A stretch of DNA of 64,000 nt from Taxillus chinensis. Taxonomy: Eukaryota > Streptophyta > Magnoliopsida > Santalales > Loranthaceae. Of the stretch, positions 32,358 to 56,888 are shown piece by piece (position 1 is the first letter of the stretch; every line of letters starts with the position of its first letter). The DNA is taken from contig CM042086.1 of NCBI GenBank assembly GCA_023512835.1, positions 11,436,809 to 11,500,808 on the forward strand. The letters are read 5' to 3'. The notes under the pieces are model-generated. The model was not told where the DNA came from and did no database searches. It was given only the letters and a program-made list of their open reading frames with translations. Position numbers and translations under genes: made by a program.

Positions 32358-34471
32358 AAAACTTGTCTGCTTCTCCATATGAGTAGCGTAGTCTGCGAAA
32401 ATAACGGAGTTGACCCATGTTAACGGACTGCAATTGCAGAGATATTTCTGATAGTGGATGTTGTTTTAAGATTACATATTACTTGTAATCTGTGCCGGAA
32501 GATCCTTTATTAATTATTTACGTAATTAATATCAGTCCAATGACAAATAACATTTTAACCTTGAGGCGTTGTTCAATTAAGGGTCTATCCTTGTGCGTTT
32601 AAAGGACTGTTGGGTGAAACTTAAACCAACATTTTAACTCTAGTAATATATATTGTCGGTGACACTACCGACCCTCTTGAAAATTTTGTTTGATGTAAGT
32701 AGAAGGTTTTAAGTTTTCTACAAAGACTCAAGTAGGAGCAACTCATATCCTCAGTCTAATTAATATTGGTGCTCCATTTGATGAAGTTCACAAATTGATT
32801 GAATTTGAAACTACATTCTAACTTTGTCAGTGACACCACCAACCTCGTTGAAGAAAAACACAAGCGAGATTGAATTAACCCGGGAGCGTGCATCTCACTC
32901 CCGAGAAAATTGTGGCCGAGCTTCAGTAGGAGCTTAGACTAATTCAAGGTTCACTTGTCCGGCATTAATGCAAATCTTCTACGTCCCGTGACCCTAGTCC
33001 CTAGGTGCTGGCTATAATTGTGGGTGAACCCCAGCCAAGTTTGAAATTTGGTGGCCCAAATTACATATCTGAATTGACTGGTAAATAAGACTAACTTAAT
33101 TTGATTTATTTCAGATTTGATAGATATTTTTTAAAATCAAATATTTATGTAATATTAATTTATGTTTTTTATATATTTTTATAATTAAATTTACACAAAA
33201 GTTTATAAATATAATACATATTACATAAATATTCATTCCAACAATCTATTTTTTTGAAATATCAATAAATTCTAAAATAAACTAAATTATCATGATGTTG
33301 AGCTCAGCTCACCATACTCCAACTCCAATTTTCCCCGCCTTGGCGACACGTGGAATCAGATTTCATTTTATTGCAGAAGCCATCCATCACTTTTTTGACC
33401 GTTTGTGCTGTAATCATTAAACCACTGTACAGAGATGCCATGCCACCGCCTAATTTTTGATAGCCCAAACGGATCCACTTGGCTGGATATTTTGTAATCT
33501 TGAATAAAACTTTCCCTCCCAACAAAAAAAGGGATCCAATTTAAAACTAATAATATATATATATATATATAAGATTAGATATTATTTTAAAAAATAAAAT
33601 TACTTTTAAAAATAATAAATCTGATAAATTTAAAAATATTTATGAATAATAAAAATTTATTTGAGTTTATAATTATTCCTATCTTAAATTTCCTTTATTC
33701 GGATACGTATCTAATTAAATTGGATAAAAAACAAATCTTATTTGACAGATTCAAATATCAAATTAAAAGAAAAAGTAATAACATAAGAACATGTTTTTTT
33801 AAAATATAAAAAGTTAAAACTGAAATTTTTTTTTTAAAAAATTCCTAATTTTTAAGGTTCAAAATACGAAAACAACTTTTTATCGAATCACAAACTTCAC
33901 ACCCCCCGATTGAATATCAGTGTACCCGAAGAATAAATGATATATAGTTGCAGATGAAAAGCTTAACACTGAGAAAAGAATGACAATTCGGACTTTGTTC
34001 AAAAGACCCAACGCAAAAAAATTAAAAATAAAAACGGTGATTCATGCTTTAGCAGTTAGCACGGTATGGAGGAACAAGGGAAGGTTATGAGGATAAAAAT
34101 TTAGGCTTGTTTCTATTAAACAAAAATAATTTTGATTTTAAAAAGCTGATGTTTGGCCAAGCTGTCCAGGTTTTACCCACACTGTTTTGGCTAAAAACTC
34201 GTCTCCTTGCTGCACCTCTTTAAGCTTCTTCACAGTTTCTGGCGAACCCCCTCCATTTTCTGGGAAAAGAAATTCATTCTTTTCAGCAATTGAGCATATC
34301 AGGAAAGTGGTAAAATGATACTCATCAAATGGGAAAACCAACCTGATTTTCCATTTCTTCACCAGATAGGTATTCATGATTCACATCAAAATACTTACCA
34401 GTGGGCCGGGGTTGGATCACAGAGGAGGTGTCTTCAGATTCATATATGAATTCGTTCATTATTGACATTGC
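32358..34471. other. Intergenic region between the RMA-type and HemK genes (tail to tail)
   Basis: It contains an odd moderately GC block at about 32640-33070 with two related copies of a GTCGGTGACACTACCGACC-like unit (32655 and 32825), and an AT-rich remainder with a TA repeat near 33551-33570. A 73-codon open frame at 33304-33525 (minus) lacks an ATG at its start and matches no family I know. About 34000-34471 is probably the HemK 3' UTR. Confidence 0.5.
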
Positions 34472-37400
34472 TCAACGATGGAATCCGACCACAAATCGTT
34501 GGATACCAGCGAAATCTGATACTGTTTTGGCATTGCAGAAGCTACCTTCCAATTCATTTTTCAAGTGATTTACAAGAAACCTTGACTGCTTCTCACCATT
34601 TGTCTGCAACAGGAATGCAAAAGGTAACATTAATGGGAGAACTTCATTTCATGTTAATGAGGAAAAGCTTTCCTTGAAGTAGTAACTCCAGTTAAATGCA
34701 AAAAATAAATTCTCTTGCACTAAAAATATACCTTCTCAACTAAATTTAAGAAGTTTCTTAGCAACTTCATCCATTCTCATCTCATGAAACCATTTAATTT
34801 TAATGGAAAAAATTACTCTAGCAATACAGATATAAAACAATCCGAAATAGTGGAAACATTTAAAAAAATAAAAAACCTTTTAGCAACTTCAGTTGAGGTT
34901 TGTTAGGACAGAAATCTAATGCAACACATCTATATGTTAGGACTCACAGTAGTCTGACATGAAATTCCATCAGCAAACAATTCTAGCCCATTTATTATGC
35001 TTAGGCATATTCTGTCCTTCGCTGGTCAGTACTAATATTTGCTCGCTGGGCATTTAGGTTGGTCAAATGAAGAAACAGCATTATGTGGATATTTTTTTTC
35101 TTCGGAAAATAGCATTCTATAGAAATGTGAGGAAATAACTTCCCATTAATGATATTTTCGCTAAGTATAAATTTTCTATAAAATTTTGTGAGGAGGTGGA
35201 GTAGTTTAAAGACTAAAAAGGTCGGTCTTTTTAAAAAAGTAAATTATAATATCTACAAAAGAGAGAAGTTGCCTCAAATGTAAAAAAGCCACCAGGTTTC
35301 AACATCAAGGCAGCTTGACTGCAGAGATGGAGAAGACCATCCAAGCCATTCAGACCGCCATCTAATGCAAGCCTTGGTTCATGCTTCCCAACTTCAGCTT
35401 GTAGCCCAGATATATCATCACTTGGTATATATGGTGGGTTGCTCACAAGACCAGCAAGTTTTCCTTTGACATCGTTCAAAGGTTCAAACCAAGATCCTTG
35501 TCTAATATCAATCATTTCCTGTTGAACACATCACGATAGAGTCATAAACAGTAAACATTAAAATAATTAACAAGGGGAAGTGTTTGGATATTAACATATG
35601 ACGATGCAGATTTAAATCACAAAAAGTAAATTACATCTTTTAGACGTGAAGTGATTACAAACATTTACAATCAATTGAACAGTTCTTTATTGGATGGTTT
35701 TCCAGGAATTTGGTATTTTAATTGTAAAAGAGTAGAGATTTTTTTTTATAATGTCTTTTACTTATAAAAAAAATATCGTGTGATCGAACCAAATATATTG
35801 AATTTAACGGGAATTACAACAAAAATAATCTAAATTTAGATGTAATAGAGATTTTTTACATTGAGAGAGTAAATTACCTAATTGATATGATGACTCATAC
35901 AATTAGTAATGTTTCTTTCCATAAATTTTTGTCCAAGTTGAACATGTATAATATTTTTGCACCAACTTGAGAGAAAGATTATTAATTGTAATTAGATAAC
36001 TTAAATTAGATTTTATCAAATTACATCCGCCTTGTATCCATGTAGTTGTATTGGTTCAATAAGAAGAAATACTATTTTCCAACATTCATTTCTACTTATA
36101 GCAACAAATCTGAAAATTGACTGTCCTCTAGCTTCTCATCTGACAGGATTGTGGGAAATGAGGTAACACCCTGAAAACTAGTGCTTGTAGCACTCGCAGT
36201 TTGCATTTTTTAAAAATCCTTCAATAATCGCTACCTCTTTCTCAGTATCACCCTCTACGATTGTTGCAACAGAGCAAAGAGAGACACTACTAAGTATCTC
36301 CACGTCAGAACCTCTAGACCGGCAACAGAAGAAGAAGAAACCCTACAACTCTGGTACGTAGCATAAGAAAGGATTGAAACCCATAAAATAATTCAAGAAT
36401 AAGTGGCTTGAAAGCCATAGATTCGCAAACCCATGAAAAAAAGAAAGGAAAGAAGAAGGGGAAAGGGAAGAACACCAACTACCAAGCAAAGCGAGTGCAG
36501 CTTTGATTACAGAAAAATGCGTCGGCCTAGTTGGGTACAGGACACTTGTATTATATAGTGTATATTACATCCAAAAAGAACTGTTGATTTTTGAAACAAA
36601 TGTCGACAAGATAAATTAGTATGAAAAATTCTCACGGTGCAGATATTTTGACCATCCGCACCAAACTCATGCCCCTCGCATGTGATTTTGAGCAGCACTA
36701 GTCAACTGCTCCCCCGAGTATACTATTCCGATTATTATCTTATTTCTATGAAATAATATGATAAAATTTTGGAAAGTGATTTGGGGGTTTTGATAGTACT
36801 AATTGAGGTTCTGCACCTTCCCTTCCCCTATTCTAAACACTCCTCTACTCTATGCAAACAGGTTAATACGGATGGACTACTAACCTGCAACCCATGGTTG
36901 GGCTAGGTCAGATTAAAGAGAATTCAAATCAATGACATAAAAAAGCAGCAAAGAAATTACAAATGGACTACTAACCTGCAACCCATACCTCTGCACATTA
37001 AAAGATGCAACCTCAACCGCAACAGGGCTCAAATCAGTGGCAATGACCCTCCCTGGCGCCCCTAAAACCCTAGCAATCCCAATAGCAATCGCGCCACTAC
37101 CAGTGCCCAAGTCGGCCCACACCCCCTTCCTCAATCCTTCATCTCCCTCAACAACGTGACTCACCAAATCAACAATCTTCTCCGTCTCGGGCCTGGGAAT
37201 CAGCACCCCCTCCCAAACCCCCAACACCAAGTCCCTCCAGTGCTCGCACCCCACAATATACTGAAACGGCCTCCTCTCCAGGATCCGCTGCTTCCACAGC
37301 TCGTACATATCCTCCAGTCGTGCCCTAAGCCTGATGGACCGGCCATCATCTTCCTCGTCCCGTGAGCGACCAAGCAGCGGGAACAGCGAGGGGTCGTCCA

Positions 37401-37737
37401 TGGCGTCCTCGGCGAGCCATCTGAGCTCTCGGAGGAGGAGGCCGGAGCAGGGCCCCCCGTCTGCGTCGGAGAAGGAGGATCCGACGGAGGAGGCGAGGGA
37501 TTGAGCCCAGAGGTGCCATTGGCGGAGGCGAGAGAGGGTGGTGGAGTGGGTGGATGGGCGCAGGAAGAGCGGCGGCGAAGGCGGCGGCGGCGAAGATTGA
37601 TTGGAAGAGGAAAAAGATGCGAATGTTGTTGGTCGGAGGCGTATAAAGGGGCGGAAGAAGGAGAAGGATGTCGGAGACCGGGAAAGAGGAGGAGAAAAGA
37701 AGGGCGTGCGCGGGAAAATCAGGGCCTTCGTCGCCAT
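34472..37737 (-). CDS. HemK/PrmC-type peptide chain release factor N5-glutamine methyltransferase, organellar
   Basis: Three coding exons, 37737-36976, 35518-35273 and 34603-34472, all joined in phase 0, encode 379 aa. The N-terminus is Ser/Pro/Arg-rich (MATKALIFPRTPFFS…), as for a plastid or mitochondrial presequence. The methyltransferase region shows PRPETE, the SAM-binding ADLGTGSGAIAIG, and the catalytic motif NPPY at residues 281-284. The last exon gives the HemK ending (TNGEKQSRFL…DFAGIQRFVVGF). The enzyme methylates the Gln of the GGQ motif of release factors using S-adenosylmethionine. The ATG at 37737 is preferred over an upstream in-frame codon because the transit-like sequence starts there. 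Intron 2 has a GC donor. Confidence 0.92.
34604..35272 (-). other. GC-AG intron (HemK intron 2)
   Basis: The exon ends TTTGAG and the intron begins GCAACT. The acceptor is TTGCAG before ACAAATGG. Joining there gives FFTFE-TNGEKQ, as in other HemK proteins. No GT donor lies at the boundary. Confidence 0.8.
36872..36986. repeat. 24-bp exact duplication of the HemK exon 1/intron 1 junction
   Basis: The 24 bases at 36963-36986, which on the minus strand carry the end of exon 1 and the first bases of intron 1 (…GGGTTGCAG|GTTAG…), recur exactly at 36872-36895 inside the intron, 91 bp away. Confidence 0.9.
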
Positions 37738-39349
37738 TTCTTCCTCAGGGAAGGCGAGCACTAGTAGCGGAACAAATAAGTCATAATGAAGTCTTCTAAC
37801 ATACAAAGTCACCCTTTTGTTAAATATGAGTCAGACCAATTGACCAAATGTGGTACTGGTAGGAATCTGATATGTCACATTATTACTGTACAATAATGCA
37901 CATGTCAAATCCGGTAATGATACGGGGCAACTGAAAAAAAGTTTTTTTTTAAGAAAAAAAAAATAATTTAAATCATTTGATATATTATTATAATAATTTT
38001 TTATTTTCGCATGAAAGTAAAATATAAATTGTGAAAAAAAAGGTGAGAGAAATAATTATTTCATAATTTAATAATTATAAGAAATTAATAATAATTTATA
38101 ATATATTAATAAATATTATATAAATTAAATTAAAAAATATAAAATATAAAATTTTTATTATTAAAATGATTTTTTATGACTTTTTTTTATTTCTTATTTT
38201 ACAATATAATATAATAGTAATATAAACCATGAATAAAATTACTATATCAACTCTCGTTATTATTCGAGCTCATATTGTTTACGGGGAAAAATATTTAGAA
38301 TAAGTTTTTTTATATAAACTTTTATTGTTTGTAATTGTACTCAAAATTTTGTACTTTTAAAAATATCTCTTTGTGCTTTTACTTTGAACATAATAATTTG
38401 ATATCTCTCAAAATTTCTATATTGTCGGAGTCAGCCGCAAAGATAGATAAAGATCAAACTCAATATTGTATTACTTGATATTTATTAAATTGAACAATAT
38501 ATCATATTGTGGAGCAGATTATTCTCTTATCAGACACTGTTCTTTCTAAGTAAAATAATTCATCTACTTGATATATAACCTTTTGCTCCATATGTCATAT
38601 TATCGAATCAACATCTCAAACACTTTACTTATAACTAACTTGCACGATATAAATTTCTTTTCAATATATATTCTTCTCATTGCTATCATTCTCAAGCATC
38701 AAAGTGAAAGAGACGTCTCATTTGAAACCTTAGTTCTCAAAGTTATATTTACAAATTATAAATATTTATTAAACACGTCTCATTTGACATTTATATTCTA
38801 TTCTAAAACTTAAACCAAACAAGGAAATAATTTTCGACTAAAATAAGTGAAATAGAAATTCCATTCCAGTAAACAAATCATGCCCTGAGATAAATCACAA
38901 TCTTCAGGGGAAATGCGAGATTCAGAATTAATTTATATTCAGGGACTTCTGATAATCTCAGTCTCAGGTCTTAATGTTTTTGCAAGCTCAAGAGGCGAAG
39001 TGGGGAATCGCTGCATAGCCTAGGAAACCTCGATGGAAAATCATTGGTAGGCTCCAAAGTCAAAAAATAATCATACATCTGGGACAATATTGATAACAGG
39101 GGCATCAGTATACAGACTACAGAGTACCTAAATAAACAACATAAATATCTAATTACAATCAGCCTTGAGGTTTTAAGCTATATGATGATGACAGGATCAA
39201 TAATTTCGCTGGCTTACAGTTCAATGGCATTCATGATCCTTGTATTAGTTCTAGTTTCTTGATGTCAGCAGACCATCCCATCCATGCTCAAAACCAAACC
39301 CCACGGCCAATTATTATCGTAACTAAACAAATGTAACCCGATGAACAAC
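37738..39349. other. AT-rich intergenic region between HemK (5') and RRC1/SR140 (3')
   Basis: About 37738-37850 is the HemK leader. About 37930-38880 is extremely AT-rich with no gene. About 38900-39349 is likely to hold the 3' UTR of the minus-strand RRC1 gene. Confidence 0.6.
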
Positions 39350-52802
<13,453 letters not shown>

Positions 52803-52816
52803 CTTCTCATCAAATT

Positions 52817-53090
52817 CTAAAAACCAAAGTCGCGATATGTATCAGACTATCAGTAGCGCTTGCATATTACAAAACCATAGCATAGCCCTCGATCCACGAG
52901 CATCCAAATGTGATAAAACTCGGCAAAAATCAACAAATACATACTTAGAAACACAAAACCTTCGAACCCTCCCTGAATCATAGAAAACCTAGAGCTAAAT
53001 TAAATAACCAAAGACCCAGTAAATCTAGGATTGTAGTCATTGAACTGAATGAAGCCAAGCAACAATCAATGGAGACAACGCTGGGCTTAC
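52817..53090 (-). other. Inferred 5' UTR intron of RRC1
   Basis: On the minus strand AATCAG|GTAAGC (donor, after 53091) and TTTTTAG|AATTTG (acceptor, before 52816) bracket 274 bp just upstream of the ATG. The upstream piece, 53091-53300, is GC-richer and leader-like. Inferred from splice signals only. Confidence 0.55.
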
Positions 53091-53300
53091 CTGATTATCA
53101 AGCAATGAAACGAACACTAAAGCATGCGGAGCGAGGGATCGACGAGGAGTGCCAACGACGAAGGAGCGAGCTCCGTTGGATAATCGGATTTGAATCTACG
53201 AGAGCAAGTGATAGGTTTTCGTGCTGCGTTGCAGGAGACAAGGCGAGGAGCTCGACAGAGACTTCAGCGGGCTATTTGAGGTCGAGTTGAGTCACGATCT

Positions 53301-56300
53301 AAAAGATATGCGAAGACGAATCGAGAACGAAGAGCTATCAAAAGGGTTCGCAGGCACATTGTAAGATAGTATCGTTAGTGCAAAACCTCGACTGCGGGCG
53401 CCCGCGGGCAGTAAACGGGTGCGGGTAGAACGGAAACGATTAAATTAAAATCGTCCTTTCATTTAATAATACTTTATGAAATAAATTATTATAACTATTT
53501 CTAAAAAATATCTCCCAAATTTTAAAAAAAAATAATAATCACCTTCGTATTTTTCACGATTTACAAATTTATTTTATATTAAATTTAAAATATATATATA
53601 TATATATAATAATTATATTAAATTAAACTATATATAATATAAAATATTATTATAAAAAATATTGAGTGATAACAAATTTATTATAATATGAATTTATATA
53701 AGAAAATAAAAATAAATAAATTTGTATTAAATTATTTAACGATAACAAAAGTTATTCGCATATAGTAATGTTAATGTTAAAGCATAGATTAAATATTTGA
53801 ATATAATAACTTTTTCGAAATATTATAATATTTTAATATTATTATTAAAACATAAATACAATGGTTAAAAAAAGTATTATCGAGAATAAATGGTGCTAAA
53901 TTAATAATTTTATAATATAAGTACAATAATTGTATAACATTCTAAAAATATTATACTTATGTTTACTAATATTATTCAAACAATATCGAAAAAATACATA
54001 ATGTGTTTTTCCATCCCCTTCTCTAATACAATATGAAATATGACTGGATATGTCATAGTATGAGTACATGATGTTCATTTATAATGCTCTGAAATGGCTT
54101 TTAAAAAATCTATAATTTTAAAGGTTATTCCAATAAAGTTATTAATCTTGATTTTCTATCTTACACTTCTTTTATTGTTCTTATATTGTTAACTTTTCAG
54201 TTTTTTGTTAATGTTGTTTGTTAAACCAATAAAATAGTATATTAGAAACACATAAGAATTTGAATGTTAAAAAATGTGGATAAGTGTTTGAATCTAGCCA
54301 ACAGACTTTGAGTTAAGCCGACGAAAAAAATATTTTAATACATTACAAATTTGAAATCAAAATATTATTTGTGAAGGATAATCTTACCATAAATGTATAC
54401 TATGTTATATTTAGTCTGAAATGGACAACAAATTACATTTATGCAAATAAATATGAACCACTCATTTATTTACCTACGAATAAATTGTGTGTTTGTTTTG
54501 TTCCAATATTAATACTTTTTCCGAAGTATATATATATATATATATATTACAACACCATATTGCATTCTCCACTTTTAAATATTATATCATCTTTTAAGTT
54601 TTTATTGAGGTTGCTCCATTTCTCATGCCCCTCCTCCACCACCCCCCCCCCCCCCCTCTGAATGTCTGATAAAGGGTTTAACATCGTAGAGCATCATGAC
54701 ATGGTACTTTTATTTATATATTAATTTTTATATATTAAAATTAATATAATAAATATATATATAGATATTATGAAATTAGATAAATAATATAGTTATTATA
54801 TGAAATTAATTTTAATTAGGCATATTATATGTTATAATTAAAATTAATTAGTAATATAATTTATTACATTATTAATTAATTAATATAATTTATTGTGGAA
54901 AACATGTTGTTAACTATAATAATGGTAAATAAATTATATAATTTTAAAAAATTATCTAATTTAATTATAGGATAATTTGATGAATTTTTATATTTTTATG
55001 ATATAATTTTAACTTAAATATAGTAATGAATAGTGATCATAAGAAAGCTTGAGCCCGACCCATAAATTTAATTAAAATTAAAGGGTCTTATCTATTTGTT
55101 AACTCGATGGTAGAAAAAAACAAAATTTAAGTTATAATTTGATAATGATAAATGTATTTAAATTTTTATATTGTTTCTTAATTATTAAAAAAATAAAATT
55201 TTGAAACTAATACAAATATATTGTAACAAATAAAATGTCCACTTAATGATTACCTTGGACCTCCTAAAATTAAACGAATGTTAAACCCATTTTAAATAAT
55301 AATTTAAATAAAAATCATGTATCTTCCCCCTAATAAGTTTAAATCGCGTATTAATAATACTAAAATCGAAATCAAACACTACTCAAATGATAAAAAATAC
55401 TAACAATAATTTATCAAATATTTTTCATAAGTTCATAGATTTAAGTTACGTCAATATATAAATCTAAAATATACTAGTTTTTTTTAATAATTTTATATAT
55501 AATTAAAATAATATTTCATATACATTTTAAAATTAAATATAAATAAAAGTAAAAGCATAAACGAAAAAGTCAAGGGGAAAAAAATTATAATTTAATAATA
55601 AAAAAGTGAATATTAATTTTAAATATATCTAAAAATACTGTATGATAATACAGTTACATATAAAGGTCATGGGAATTATGTTATAATTTTTTTCTTTTCA
55701 TTTTCCGGACAAAAGAATTAAACATAAAATAAATTCTGTACTTATCCTTTCACGGAAATGAATGTCGGATACTGTGTCTACACCACCGGGAGAGAATAGT
55801 ACAATCTCAGCCCTCCACTACTTCGAGGCTGCAAATGAAAGTACTGTACCATCGGACTACGAGAGAGAATGAAAAACGTCACTACTGGCCATGAATAGGA
55901 TGTGGAAAACGTCACTACTGGCCATGAATACCAGAAGCCTCCCCTAAGGGCCAAGGCATCCCTCGTGTACTTTGCCTAATCGGACAGGAATGGAAAAGAT
56001 AAGAAACCTCCCAAATAAATGAACATATACATACTCTCTATATTACTTTTTTTTCAAAAGTTTAAAGTTAAGAACTTTTTAGTATAATCAATTCTTTAAA
56101 TTTAACTCAATATCATAATATATATTTTTTATTTTTATTAAAATAAAAAATAATTTTAATTATGTTAAAAAAAACTAAATTTAAAAACATATTTAGCCCA
56201 GATAAAAAGTATGATCATTACAATTTTACAACAATGATGCTAGCGGATTACATAAATATTTATTCCTAAATAAAAGATGAGATTTTATGTATTGCTCACA

Positions 56301-56720
56301 CGCACAAGATTTTTAAGGAATAATTAATGATCCCAACCTACTACAGGCAATTCCCCTAGTTTAATGCTTGGAAAGGCAGCCGGCACATTTGAGGTTTTGG
56401 TTCAAAATTGATTTGCAGGTCAGGTTAACTCTAAAGGTTAAAGGGTCGGTAATTAAAGGTCACCAGCAAGAAAGATACATGCTAGTAACTATAAAAATAA
56501 ATAAATAAAAATTATTTTAAAAGAAACCCACACAAAAAACGCATTGGCCTGACGTACAGCAGAGATATGACGCACCTTAAGCGGCAAATGCAAAATAATG
56601 CGCTAGTTACCCTGTAACTATTAGGGTGAGAGAAGAGAGGGCAGACTGAGAGAGACCTCTCCTATAGAATCGCCCACATGCGTGGCTCGTATTAATATCT
56701 TCACTCTCACCGTCATCAAT
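53301..56720. other. AT-rich intergenic region between RRC1 (5') and the CASP-like gene
   Basis: About 53450-55740 is extremely AT-rich with TA repeats (near 53590-53608 and 54527-54547) and a C run (about 54642-54656); no gene is visible. About 55760-56000 is more balanced and contains a 33-bp tandem duplication. About 56340-56720 is probably the CASP-like promoter. Confidence 0.6.
55871..55930. repeat. 33-bp tandem duplication
   Basis: Two copies of AAAACGTCACTACTGGCCAT plus flanks, at 55871-55897 and 55904-55930. They are identical over at least 25 bp, with period 33. Confidence 0.85.
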
Positions 56721-56741
56721 CCATCCGCTTATTAATATTTC

Positions 56742-56770
56742 ATCTCTCTCTCTCTCTCTCTCTCTCTCCT
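56742..56770. repeat. CT microsatellite in the CASP-like 5' region
   Basis: A CT run of about 27 bp, roughly 120 bp before the start codon; probably in the leader. Confidence 0.9.
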
Positions 56771-56888
56771 CTCTGTCTATTGCACATAATTCAACAAGCA
56801 AGCTTAATTTATGAGGGAGCTGCAAACGTCGACCTTTACATCCCAGTAAAACAGCGGACAACGCAGCTAGCGGTGGCGAGCGACGACG

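Noticed and set aside
33304..33525. 73-codon minus-strand frame downstream of the RMA-type gene
   Set aside because: Starts with TTG; no recognisable domain or splice partners. Kept only as a remark in the intergenic entry.
37156..37786. Plus-strand open frames of 61-87 codons over HemK exon 1
   Set aside because: Shadows of the GC-rich HemK coding exon.
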